Under the pieces are notes generated by a model. The model was not told where the DNA came from. It saw only the letters and a list, made by a program, of their open reading frames with translations, and made no database searches. The position numbers and the translations under genes are program-made. From Epichloe hybrida (taxonomy: Eukaryota > Ascomycota > Sordariomycetes > Hypocreales > Clavicipitaceae), in contig JAFEKR010000032.1 in the NCBI GenBank assembly GCA_019022495.1, forward strand, positions 310,001-374,000: a DNA stretch of 64,000 nt, written 5' to 3'. Shown here piece after piece: positions 47,119 through 57,569 of this stretch; position 1 is the first letter of the stretch; each line of letters begins with the position of its first letter.

Positions 47119-49059
47119 ATGGCCATGATCCTCAGCTCACTGGCGGCGCCTCAGAACTGGCCCGCCGGCGTCCTCATCCTGGTCCTCATCCTGGTCCTCA
47201 GTCTCACCACCATCACTATCGTCCTCCCGAGATATTCAGCACGTTCTGCTTGGCCGTCACGGGCCCCCAAGGCCCTCTCAGGATGGCCGGTGCTGGGATC
47301 CCTCGGGTTTTTCCGCAACAGATGGTCCTTCATACGCAAGCACGCTTCAACCTCGCCGAACGGCCACTTTAGCTTCTTCTACGGCCCGTACTCCATCGTT
47401 GCCCTGTCGGGGACGGCTGGCAGACAGACCTTCTTCACCAGTCGCGGCTTGGATTTAAATGAAGGGTATGTCTTTCCTCGTGCCAAGGCATGCGAACCAT
47501 TCCCATTCCAACCCAACTCCAACCCAGTCGATGCTAACAATCGTGGAACAAACAAGCTTTACTGCTCTTTTCTCAGCGACTCCAAGTATCGATCACCTGT
47601 ATAAGGGTGAGGGCACATTGGGTTCCCACTTTACGAGGCTGTTCAAATGCTTCACCCGCAAAAGTCGGCTCGAGGTTGTATTGCCAGATCTGGTCCGCGA
47701 CTGCGTGTCAAGCTATGAGGATATGGACATCAGCGCCCCTCTAGACCCGTTTGACGCTCTTTACCGTCTAGTCTACCAGCTCATGCTTCGCACTCTGGGA
47801 TCCAAGGATGTCGCGGACAACCCCAAGCTCTTGAACGAGACTATGCAGATTTTCACAACCTTGGACGACAGCTCAGCTCTAGAGGTCATGTTTCCGAAAA
47901 TCCCGTTCCCGAGCAAGTTGAACAAGATGTGGGCGGGCACGAAGCTGCACTGGATTTTCTCGAAAATCATGCAGGATCGTCGCACAACGGGCCGAGTGGA
48001 ACATGATGCTATGCAATCATTGATGGACGCAGGTGAAGGTGACATCATCATTTCTGCCGTACGTTCTCTCCGCAAAAATCACCCACCCCTTTCCGCCCCC
48101 AAAGTCCTTTTTAGATGCTCACATGCAACATCTCGTACTACCTAGTTCATCATGGCTGCGTTATTTGCCGGACTCAACAACACCACTATCAACGCCGCTT
48201 GGATCCTGCTTTTTCTCGGCAAAAACAAGGAGTGGTATCAGAAGATCCGAGATGAGGTGGATGCTTCCATCGCCAAGCATAGGTGCTCGGACGAGGAGAC
48301 TCGAGCTGATGTCCTGAGCCGTCTCACATTGGCCGAATTCGAACAAGAATTTCCCCTAATCGGCCTATGTCTTCGGGAATCGATCCGCTTGACGATGCCT
48401 GGGTCGACTTTTCGCAAGAACATCAGCGGCAAGGATGTCAAGATTGGAAACTCTGAAGAGATTATTCCCAAAGATTGTTTCGCGGTACGCCATCTCGGCA
48501 GATGCTTCATCGTTTGTTTACGTACGACCTGACCAAGCTTGCCAAAGTCTAGATATATCCAGTTGCGGACGTCCACCTGGACCCTAACATCTACTCTGAC
48601 CCGCATATCTGGGACCCAAGCCGTTACCTCGCCGAACGAGCAGAAGACGAGAAAACCAGCCACGCGTACGTTGGATGGGGCACCGGGCTACACCCGTGCT
48701 GTGAGTTTTCAGCCCCTTCAACTCCACGTAGTAAAAGTACAAGTACACGGAGCCCATGCTCACCAAAGACTTTTCGGCAACAGTGGGAAAAAGGGTAAGA
48801 TTTCACCGGGAGCCTGTAAATCGAAGCTTTGCCGTCCAACCTGACACATGATGACTAACACGACCCCCCCCCCCCCCAGTTCGCCCAGCTCGAAATAACC
48901 ATTTGCATAGCCATGTTCTTCGCCTTTTTCGACTGCCAAGTTGCCGATGAGAAGGGCAACACCGAAAACGTCAAAATGCCGCCCATCAATCACAACAACA
49001 TCTGTGCTAAACGACAGCTGGGGCACACGTGGCTGAAATGCAGACGACGCGTTTCATGA
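47119..49059 (+). CDS. Cytochrome P450 monooxygenase with 11-base micro-exon
   Basis: This is an ER-anchored haem-thiolate monooxygenase of 508 residues; family and substrate are not assigned. Six exons are proposed: 47119-47465, 47557-48058, 48146-48484, 48553-48700, 48784-48794 and 48880-49059. An N-terminal membrane anchor (VLILVLILVLSLTTITIVL) is followed by Pro-rich WPVLGSLG. The I-helix reads FAGLNNTT, the K-helix LRESIRL. The haem loop GWGTGLHPC-LGKR-FAQLE is complete only if the 11-base exon 48784-48794 is included; it carries the Gly after the axial Cys and both its splice sites are canonical. The last intron ends in a 15-base C run before AG. The ending LKCRRRV is usual. The gene is separate from the other genes and no biosynthetic cluster is present. 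Confidence 0.88.
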
Positions 49060-49482
49060 CATTGATACTATTCAAAGAACGGACGCGGTCTTGCGAATCA
49101 ATTCCGGTTGCAGAAAGAGGCGCAAGTCCACATAATCAGGGATACAGAATGCGTCGAATGAAGCAGATCCTGTCACGTTAGCGGATGGCGGGGACAAAGG
49201 CCCATTGAGCGTTAAAGCTAGATACAGCGAGAATCAGAAGAGGAGAGAGGGCAGGCATTTCTACGACCTGGCGATTCAGATGTTAGATGGACCGAATCCG
49301 AATACAAGCTCGCTTATAATTCTTCATCTATATATGGAGTGCAAGACGTATATGCACATCTCTGCTTTACTGCCGTGGACCGTCTAGTGTCTCTTATAAT
49401 ACATTTGGCTACGTTGCCATCGTGCATCGCATATTACCCAGACGGACGGCATCCAGTGATTTGCATCAACCACCTCCATTGC
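49060..49482. other. Convergent intergenic region
   Basis: This is the 3' space between the P450 and the 5'-nucleotidase. Nothing beyond shadow frames was seen. Confidence 0.6.
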
Positions 49483-51329
49483 TTATAGAGCACACGCAGC
49501 CACCATGGCCAGACCAAGCAACAAAGTGGGCGCCTGGCGGGAGCCCATGGAAGAAGCCGCCGACTTGGTGTCACGCTTCCCAGTGTTGCCCGTAGTACCA
49601 TTTGAAGACACGACGCGCTTTTCCAGGGCGTTTCGCAGCGGAGAGTGATGGCTGATGAAGGAGACGAGTACCTGGTCCAGAGACTCGAGACTGACGAATT
49701 CCCGGACTGGCTTCAGCAGGTTGTCCCCCCCGCCAGCGACAAAGTCGACCGTCACGACATTGTACTCTGCATTGTCGTCGAGAGCCCTGCCGCCAACAGT
49801 CACTTTGGCGAGTCGCGAACCAGCGTCCCTGCTGGGGTCGTACTCGATGACAATGTTCTTGGAGACCTGGAACCAGGACAATGTTTTCTTCTGGTTGAAC
49901 TGGCTGACGTGGGAAACACACCCCTCGAGGATCTTGCGCACATCGGATCCAGAGTATTTGAGCTGGGTGACGGCGTTGCCAAAGGGGAAAGACGTCGTGA
50001 CTTGGCCGCGAGTGATGTTGCCTCGGCCGATGGTGGCACGGATGGCGCCAGCGTTGATCATGGCAAAGTCGGGCTTGTTCCCGTGGGCGCCCGGCGCGTT
50101 TGTCTGGTTCTGGGCGTACTCGAGCATGGCGTCGGTGATGACCTGGCCGAGGAGACAGTCATCTTCCTGGCAGGCGGTTTGATCCAAGGCGTTCTCGGTG
50201 CTTCCAATGACCTCGGCGGCGAATTTCTCAAACGGTCCGCGCCAGGCGGTGATGTTCTTCTGAAGGTCCTTGTCCAGGGCGGTCGTGTTGTCCATGTGGA
50301 TTGGGGCTCCGCGGTACGACAGGGCCTTGCCATCCTTGTCAAACGTCAGCTCGATGGATCCGAGGTACTCCCCCCAGCGGTATGAAGTGACGACAAAGAC
50401 CTCGTGGCCGCTCTTGTCCTTGACGATGGTGGGATATTTGCCCTTGGCCTTTTCCATGTCGCCGAGCAGGGTGTGGCTGTGGCCACCGATGATGAGCGAG
50501 AGACCCTCGGTCTGCTCGGCGAGCTTCTGGTCGACTTCGTACCCGAGATGGGTCAATGCAACGATGCGCTTCACCTTGGTGGTGTTGCGGATCTGATAGA
50601 TGGCCTTTTGGATCTCGGGAATGGGGTCCAAGAAGGTGGTGCCCCTGCCGACATTCGCAATGCTGGGCGTGGTCTCGGTGGTGGCACCAATGACGGCGAG
50701 GTCGTGCTTCTCGAAAACGTGGTAGTTCTTGATGGTCTCGTTCAAGTCCTTGTTGGTGCTCTTGACGTTGCATGACACGACGGGGAAAGTCAATTTCTTG
50801 AGGAATCGGCCGAGCTTGTCGTCGCCCCCGTCCCATTCGTGATTGCCCAGCGTCATGGCATCGAATCTGAGACGGTTGATGGTTTCCGCAATCTTGTCGC
50901 CGCCGTAGAAAGTGTAGAAGAGAGTGCCCTGGAACTCATCGCCGGCATTCAGCCAGAGGTGATCCGGGTATTTGCCGCGCAACTCGTCGACCTTTGTCTT
51001 GATACGGGCGTAGCCCCCGAAACAGCCCCGGCCGGGATCGGTGCAGTCGGCGCCTTCCCTTGTGTATTGATCCAGATGAGCGTGCACATCGTTGACGTGG
51101 AAAAAGGCTGCAGGCAGGCTCGAGGTCAGTCAAGCCGCTCAACTCTGTCAACCGGGAAGATGGAATGGATGCATATGGTGGCCCCATACGTACACATGTT
51201 GTAGTTGCCGTCCGGGAGCTGCCCGCGCTTGGAGAAGCGGCTGCTGTAGCGGCTGCTGTAGAGAACCTCATCTGCAGCGGCAGCGGCGAATGAGCCCAAG
51301 GCCAGCGTGACAAGCGTCCCGGTCTTCAT
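49483..51329 (-). CDS. Secreted 5'-nucleotidase / metallophosphatase, probably GPI-anchored
   Basis: This is an extracellular enzyme of the UshA/CD73 family that removes phosphate from nucleotides. Minus-strand exons are 51329-51194 and 51107-49483 (586 residues); the GTACGT donor and CTGCAG acceptor join NM to SFFHVNDVHAHLDQ, which completes the first metal-binding motif. A signal peptide is clear (MKTGTLVTLALGSFAAAAA). The metallophosphatase domain has NDVHAH, GDEFQG, GNHEWDGG and GGHSH. The C-terminal nucleotidase domain has INAGAIRATI and FPFGNAVTQLKYSG. A Ser/Thr/Gly spacer and hydrophobic tail (LLLGLAMVAACAL) suggest a GPI anchor. It is divergent from the transporter at 51989 with about 660 bases between the starts. 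Confidence 0.93.
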
Positions 51330-51988
51330 CGGAGAAAGCTGGTGGATTTGACGGGTCCTGAATGCTGATGATGTTGATGAATGGAAATGAGGTTTGCGCC
51401 TAGGAAGTGTTGGAGGGTGGGCAGGCGGTGGTGGCTGTTGGATGTACTTGGATGTACTTGGATATACACATACGGAGTCATGCGTAGTCCGTAGTCCGTA
51501 CATGAGACGAGACGAGCAGCCATTTCATAGCCTTGTAGGTGCACCGCACCCTGTTTCTTGGGGGTTTGGCCCGAAGGCCCGACGGAACATTCATTCTCTA
51601 GGGGTGGGATGCGGGATGCAGTGTGCAGCCGTGTCGTATCACGTGGTAGGAGCGAGGAAAGAAAGAAAGGAAAAAAAAAAAAAAAAAAAAAAACACGGGC
51701 GTGTGAGAGCACTTCGGCAGCATTTGCCGAATGCATTTGCCGAATGCATTTGCCGAATAAACATAGTGCCCAGCCATAGTTCTCGGCTTATGTAGTGCAG
51801 CGGCGGCACGATTACAGGGTCTGGGCTCAATTGCCGAAAGCCTACATGGCATACACAATTACCGGTGACCCATAGCCCATAATAGACCCACCCAGATATA
51901 CATTGTACATGCTGTACATGTGTATATGTACCACGTGAGCCCGTACTCTACAATGTACAACGATGCCTTCACTTCATTCATGACAACC
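51330..51988. promoter_or_regulatory. Shared upstream region of 5'-nucleotidase and transporter
   Basis: This divergent intergenic region of 659 bases holds a 23-base A run (51671-51693) and a 13-base unit CATTTGCCGAATG three times in tandem (51721-51759). The unit is partly palindromic (GCAT...ATGC) and could be a protein-binding array. No factor is assigned. Confidence 0.5.
51721..51759. repeat. 13-base tandem repeat, 3 copies
   Basis: The unit CATTTGCCGAATG occurs three times; the last copy ends ATA. It is located between the two divergent genes. Confidence 0.85.
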
Positions 51989-53735
51989 ATGGCCACAGAC
52001 GACCCCAAGCTCGGGTCCGCTCACAACGAGCATCAGCACAGCATCGACGACTCAGCCAAAACTGCCGTTCCCATAGACCAGCTCAAGCATGCCGACCGGG
52101 CCCTGCCCGTCATCGGGAATGGACAGGTCGACCTCACCGAGCAAGACAGTCGACGCATCTGCCGCAAGACGGATCGTGTCATTCTCGTCATCCTTGTGTG
52201 GGTCTACTTCCTACAGATTCTCGACAAGTCGGTCCTTGGCTATGGTGCTACCTATGGCCTGAAGCAAGACACGGGATTGACGGGAAACCAATACTCGCTG
52301 GTTGGCTCCATTGCGCCCATCGCTCAGTTGGCATGGCAGCCCTTCTCATCCTTTCTCATCGTCAAGGTCCCTCATCGCATTCTGATGCCTGCCCTCTGCC
52401 TGGGCTGGGGTATTGCGCAGGCTGCCATGGCTGCTTGCCATAGCTTCGGCGACTTGATGGCAGCCAGATTCTTCCTCGGACTGTTCGAGGCCGGATGCCT
52501 CCCGCTTTTCAGCATCATCACCAGCCACTGGTACAGAAGAGCTGAGCAGCCTATCCGAGTTGCCGCTTGGTACGGAACCAACGGGGCTGCGACCATTTTT
52601 GCTGCTGGTCTCTCCTACGGCCTGGGCCATATCAAGTCGCATCTTCTCAAAGAATGGCAAATGTAGGTTCTCCCTCATGATGCTTTCCCATGGGCCTTCA
52701 TTCATCACAGATGAGGCCAACAAGTCTGACTTGAAAAATTTGCAACCTCGCAGTATTTTCCTGTTCGTGGGTCTCATCACCATCGTCTCTGCCCCGTTTG
52801 CATACTGGAAACTCGACAACGACGTGTCCTCGGCTCGGTTCCTCACCGAGCATGAGAAGGCACAGGCAGTCGAGCGACTCCGGTCTAACCAGACGGGGAC
52901 TGGCAGCCGCGAATTCAAGCGGAAACACCTGCTAGAAGTTGCTTTGGAACCCAAGTCCTACTTGTGGATTGGCATGGCTCTACTCCTCAATGTCGGAGCC
53001 AGCGTCACCAACACATTCGGCCCCCTCATTCTCAACGGTCTGGTCTCGGACAAGTACTCGACGAGTCTCCTGAACATGCCCTTTGGTGCCGTGCAAATCA
53101 TCGTCATCCTGCTGGCAAGTGCCATGGCCCAAAGGGCGCGCCTCAAGGGCGCCATTCTCATCCTCTTTGTTCTCCCGGTCATCGCCGGTCTCGCCATTCT
53201 CTACTCTGTCCCCCGTGGCCCCTCGGCCAAGGCACCCTTGTTGGTCGGATACTACTTGCTCGCCTTCCTGTTCGGCGGCAATCCTCTCATAGTCACTTGG
53301 ATCGTGGGCAACACGGCCGGCACCACCAAAAAATCGGCCATGATGAGCGTCTACAACGCCGCCAGCTCAGCGGGCAACATTGTCGGCCCCCTGCTCTTCA
53401 ATGAAAAGGACGCGCCCGCTTACAAGCCCGGTCTCCGTGCCTGCTTGGGCATCTTTGTGGCCCTCGTTGCTGTCGTGGCTGCTCAGTGGGGCAACCTGAT
53501 TCTTCTCAACAAATTTCAGGAAAAGAAGCGTGTTCGCAACGGCAAACAGGCCAAGGTCGTTGATCTGTCCATGGAGTCAACGTATCGCGCCATGGGTGAA
53601 CATGATGATGATGAGGGAGTCATGTCGCACGACGCAGCCGGCACTGTTGAGTATACCGACGAGGCACGACTGGGAGAAGAGGCGTTTTTGGATCTCACGG
53701 ATCGTGAGAACGATGAGTTTGTTTACATTTACTAG
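51989..53735 (+). CDS. Dal5-type MFS transporter (anion:cation symporter family)
   Basis: This is a plasma-membrane permease of the same broad group as the truncated gene at the left edge, 551 residues. Exons are 51989-52662 and 52754-53735; the GTAGGT donor and CGCAG acceptor join KEWQ to IIFLFVGL, restoring the usual gap between membrane helices. The ATG at 51989 (aaccATGgcc) has the best context; ATGs at 51980 and 51920 are also in frame. Conserved features are QILDKSVLGYGATYGL, RFFLGLFEAGCLPLFSIITSHWY, AFLFGGNPLIVTWIVGNTAG and YNAASSAGNIVGPLLF. The charged tail of about 70 residues is acidic. Substrates in this group include vitamins, allantoate and small organic anions. Its divergence from a secreted nucleotidase hints at, but does not prove, uptake of a related compound. 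Confidence 0.9.
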
Positions 53736-54079
53736 GGGCAAAGTCATTCAGCCAGCGAACTCATCAAGGTGACTCCAGCTCTGTCAGTTTCAACCACCAA
53801 CATTCTGTTGCACGAATAACGGAAGCTTCCGCTCCCATAACGTGATGATGTCGTCATCCATCAACGTCAATTGATCAGGCAATTCAAATTCCAAGCAATC
53901 CGAGGATACGAAGCAAAGCCATCAATCACAGCTCTTGTTCCTGTCGACCTGACGGACCACCCTTTATTCTCGTACGGCGTCATCAGCCAAATGGTCTCCC
54001 GACTCCCAGTGCCAGTTCAAAAACTACAACAACCCCTGAAACGCCAGCCACAAAATCCAGAAAGAGCTCCCGCGACTTG
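53736..54079. other. Convergent intergenic region
   Basis: This is the 3' space between the transporter and the CAP-domain gene. No gene or RNA seen. Confidence 0.6.
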
Positions 54080-54718
54080 TCATTCCAAACAACTCGCCAA
54101 CAAGGCGAGCACGCCCAACGACGACAGCAGCAAGGTTCCTGGACCGAGGGCCTCAGACCCCGACTCCGCCCTGGACACCTGCTCTGCAAACTGGCCGGCG
54201 ACGTTCCCCCTCGGCCAGTACTCACACGCCAGATACCACCCGCTTCGCCCGCACAGCCTCCGCTCGCATCCCACAGCAGTCGTGTTCTTCCATACCAGCT
54301 GCGTAAAGTGGCCCGTCTCGTGAGAGAACTCGGCCTTTCTGAAACTATACCTGTCCCTCTCCTCGCCCCAGCCCTCGACGCCCGCCGCAGCACTGGAATA
54401 CCCCTCGGCCAGGTTCTCGCCATACGGACCTCCCGAGTGGCCAAACCTGCAGTCGCTCTCGTCGAGGTACCGGTGCGCGAAATCAGCAAGCGTCTTGTTC
54501 CACGCCACATCACTGGCGTTATGCTGCCTGCGATAGAAGTTGGTGCTGTTGAGGATGGCGGACGTGAAGACCTCGGTGGTCCCCCACTGCGGCTCGTCCG
54601 AGGCCATGGCCGGCGCGGCGGTGACGGTGACGGTGACAATGTCTGGTGCGGCACGGCTGCTCGTCTGGAGGAGGAAGGGGAGGAAGAAGGGGCACGGGCG
54701 GCACAGCAGAGGCTTCAT
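54080..54718 (-). CDS. CAP/PR-1 superfamily secreted protein
   Basis: This is a 212-residue, single-exon protein of the CAP (SCP/PR-1/Pry) superfamily, whose fungal members are secreted and can bind sterols or lipids. N-terminal residues 1-23 are hydrophobic with early Cys (signal peptide likely). The CAP core runs from AILNSTNFYRRQHNASDVAW to about residue 175, with the signature GHFTQLVWKNTTAVGC and the region WYLACEYWPRGN. The His of GHSGG, Glu of GENLAEGY and the HETGHF block are present. A Ser/Gly-rich spacer and hydrophobic tail (LLLSSLGVLALLASCL) suggest a GPI anchor. The first and last residues of the CAP domain are intact, so the gene looks functional. Confidence 0.9.
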   Translation of the reverse strand: MKPLLCRPCPFFLPFLLQTSSRAAPDIVTVTVTAAPAMASDEPQWGTTEVFTSAILNSTNFYRRQHNASDVAWNKTLADFAHRYLDESDCRFGHSGGPYGENLAEGYSSAAAGVEGWGEERDRYSFRKAEFSHETGHFTQLVWKNTTAVGCERRLCGRSGWYLACEYWPRGNVAGQFAEQVSRAESGSEALGPGTLLLSSLGVLALLASCLE

Positions 54719-55952
54719 TGTTGCGAGGTGTGGTAAAGATTCTTTGTTGCTCTACCTTACGAGGCCAAAGCTCGAGAAGTCATGTTTTTTAACGTCGAGA
54801 AGGGGCCAGACGTCATTTTGTAGGGGATTTTCACGGAATGAGCGGTCAATCGGCAGACGGATCGGGCCTTGTAGATAAACATGAAGATGGGGTAGAGAAG
54901 AAACCCGATCTAACCCCAGAAAATACGAGAAGGTTGTACCCTGCGATTTGTACCCTGCGGTGAAGAAAGGTGAAGAATGACGACGCACCGAGTAGTCTGG
55001 CTGACGAACGTCTTCTTGACGGGACAAGGTCTCTCTCCTCGACGCAGAAAGGGACTAGACTCCGAGTCACACGAGACTTACCGCGTGTGTGCTCTGGAGG
55101 AATACACTTTGATGACAGGGTACGGTGCTTTCGACCCGAGACGAAGTGCTCGGGGCAAGTTGTAGATTCGATGGAGATGGGGGGGGGCAGATGCGCACGC
55201 ATTGCAGATTTGGGGCTGGACGGGCCGCGGCCGTTGGCGCCTACATACAACAATCCAAGTCGCCATCAAAAGCTCTGCCTCACTGCCTCACTTGCCTCAT
55301 ACTCGAATTGGGTTACAGGTACATCATGTCGACAAACTCGACAAAGCCTTTTTGCCCCTCTCCTTCTTGTCCCCCCCACCGAGCTCAAGCGGTGAACGTC
55401 GACTGGCCGGAAAGGGGCCCGTGGTCAAGTCGAGCCGGCGCGTGGACTCGGCCCAACGTGCAAACTAACTTGCAGGGGCAGCCCTTTTGTGCGTGTTGGG
55501 CCTGAACCTGGCGCCCTGAACCTGGCCTTGCGCACCCCTGCGAACCCCTGCCAGTGGCCTATGCACGTACATGTTATGTTGCATGCAAAGCGGACAGGGA
55601 TTGGTCTGATGAGTGCCATGGCCGCACTGTGTGTGACCAGGTTGTTGTTCTGTTCTGCCACAGCTGCGGCCGCTAAATAAGAATTAGTAATGCTGATTGA
55701 TGGAGAACATGGAGGAACGAACTGGCTGGGCTTGTCCAAGCTTTGGAGTGCTAGTGATTTGCTGGGAATCCGTGCGCGGGCCACGCAAGGCTTTTTTGGA
55801 CTCGGTGCTTGTGCCGTTTCGCTTATTCCCTTGACGGAGATGCTTGCCGACGTGATGCAAAAAGTTTGCGAGCAGGTCGAGCGAGTGGCGGGAGTTGGAG
55901 TCGGGTAATAAAAGAAAATTCTTGGCAAGGGTTCTTTGTTAATACTGCGTGC

Positions 55953-56000
55953 GGACCACGGACCACGGACCACGGACCACGGACCACGGACCACGGACTA
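55953..56000. repeat. GGACCAC heptamer repeat, 6 copies
   Basis: Six perfect copies of the heptamer and a partial seventh. Confidence 0.95.
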
Positions 56001-56396
56001 CATACATACGCATGTCTGGTTTCATGTATCATTACTGACTCCTGTCATCGTGGCGTTTTCACTCAGCCGAGGGACCAAGGTGGTTCGGGCTGGCTGATTC
56101 ACCCGTCGGCCGAGCTCTCGGTTTTTGAACTCTGCTTCCATTTACGGATGACGGAGTACGTACATGCGGGTAGGAAGGAAGGAACCAGGGACATCTCGGA
56201 GAACCGACCAATTGGCAAGCAAGTGTGGCTCGTGTCAGCGTGTTGGCCGTGCTACATACATACATGGCTTAATAATTCCGTGGCTGCGACAGTCCCTGGG
56301 TCGGTCGGTCGGGTCAAAGGTGTGTCTGGTCGGAGGGAGACCTGATTGACGGATTCAAGGTAGCTGAGCAGAAGCTAGGGTTTTGAATCGATCAGA

Positions 56397-56420
56397 CTAG
56401 CTAGCTAGCTAGCTAGCTAG
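56397..56420. repeat. CTAG tetramer repeat, 6 copies
   Basis: Six perfect copies of the self-complementary unit CTAG. Confidence 0.95.
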
Positions 56421-56997
56421 GAAACGTTGGGAGGTTGAAAGGCCGAACTAACATGGCAAAAGAAAAGAGAAAAGAACGGTTCCATCAGGCTAACTCGGAT
56501 CGAGAAGAGGTCGTAAACGTGATGGTTGGCTTCCGTAAACCTACATTACATGTAATATGTAGTGAAAGGAACAGGAGAGAGGTCCAGATGCGGAAGGTCC
56601 GGGGTTTACTTCCCTGTTTCTCCATTTTTGTCGGCTAAAACAACTCAAGCGGATGAGTATATGGTCTATTGCTATATTATACTGGGTCTGATGCAATAAA
56701 GCGTACAACGTAGGGTCATCGACGGTCCCACCACTAGCTTCCACGTAATAATCCGTACCGCCACGGGGTACTCGTTTCAGTCGCGCCGGGCCAGACTGGA
56801 TCTGTCTCGCAGCCGTCTCGCAGCCGCCTCGCAGCGGTCGCCCTGCACCACTGAGCCCACTGAGCCGTGGCCTGTATCGGCCCCCGGGGTGGCGGGACAT
56901 GGCACTGTGCGCCGGCACTGTAGGGGCGATGGCCTGCGTCTTTCTGCGGACCTCGTCTCACATCACCAAAACCTCCCTCCCTTCCTCCTACCCCCCC

Positions 56998-57042
56998 CTC
57001 TGCCTCTGCCTCTGCCTCTGCCTCTGCCTCTGCCTCTGCCTC
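56998..57042. repeat. CTCTGC hexamer repeat, about 7.5 copies
   Basis: A perfect pyrimidine-rich hexamer array in the upstream region of the transcription factor gene. A related CGTCTG array is at about 57368-57387. Confidence 0.95.
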
Positions 57043-57569
57043 ATCTGCTCCAAACTTGACAGCAATTGCGTCTGTATTGGCAGGACTGACGCGATTCCGA
57101 TGAGCGACGACCTGTAATGCTTCAATCTGTCGTCGCTGTCGGCGCATTGGATTGACATGCTTCAGTCGGCTCCTGAGCACGCCTCTTCCTTCCCGACCCT
57201 CTCAACCTGAGAGCCCTGAGCCCATCCATTCGATCTGACCCAACAAACCAACTCTCTTTCCTTCTTTCTCTCGCCCTCTCTCTCCTCCTCTCCTCCCTCC
57301 CTCCCCCTCCTACCGCCGACACACCTCCCCGCCATCTATCTGCCCGCCGACTACGGGTCTGCTGCGTCTGCGTCTGCGTCTGCGTCGCTTCCTTTTCTTC
57401 GCTGCCTCTGTTAGTCTTTGTGTGCAGAGAGAAGGGAATCAGCAGCAAACCAACCGCCCCGCGATCGTAACTTGGCAACCGGAGTGTCTGCACATTGTCG
57501 CTGCCCCACCACGCAGCTAGCGACAAATCACCACTTTCGCCTCGGTCCCGCGACAAGAGACAACTTGCC

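Larger units (their letters stand above)
54719..57569. other. 2.85 kb stretch without a supported gene, rich in simple repeats
   Basis: No open frame here has the composition or domains of a gene. It holds GGACCAC x6 (55953-56000), CTAG x6 (56397-56420) and CTCTGC x7 (56998-57042). A strongly pyrimidine-rich leader (about 57230-57420) lies in front of the transcription factor gene. It is read as the long promoter and 5' leader of that gene plus the promoter of the CAP gene. Confidence 0.55.

Noticed and set aside
55809..57180. Frames of 178 and 148 residues
   Set aside because: They cross simple repeats (GGACCAC, CTCTGC) and lack any domain or steady codon use.
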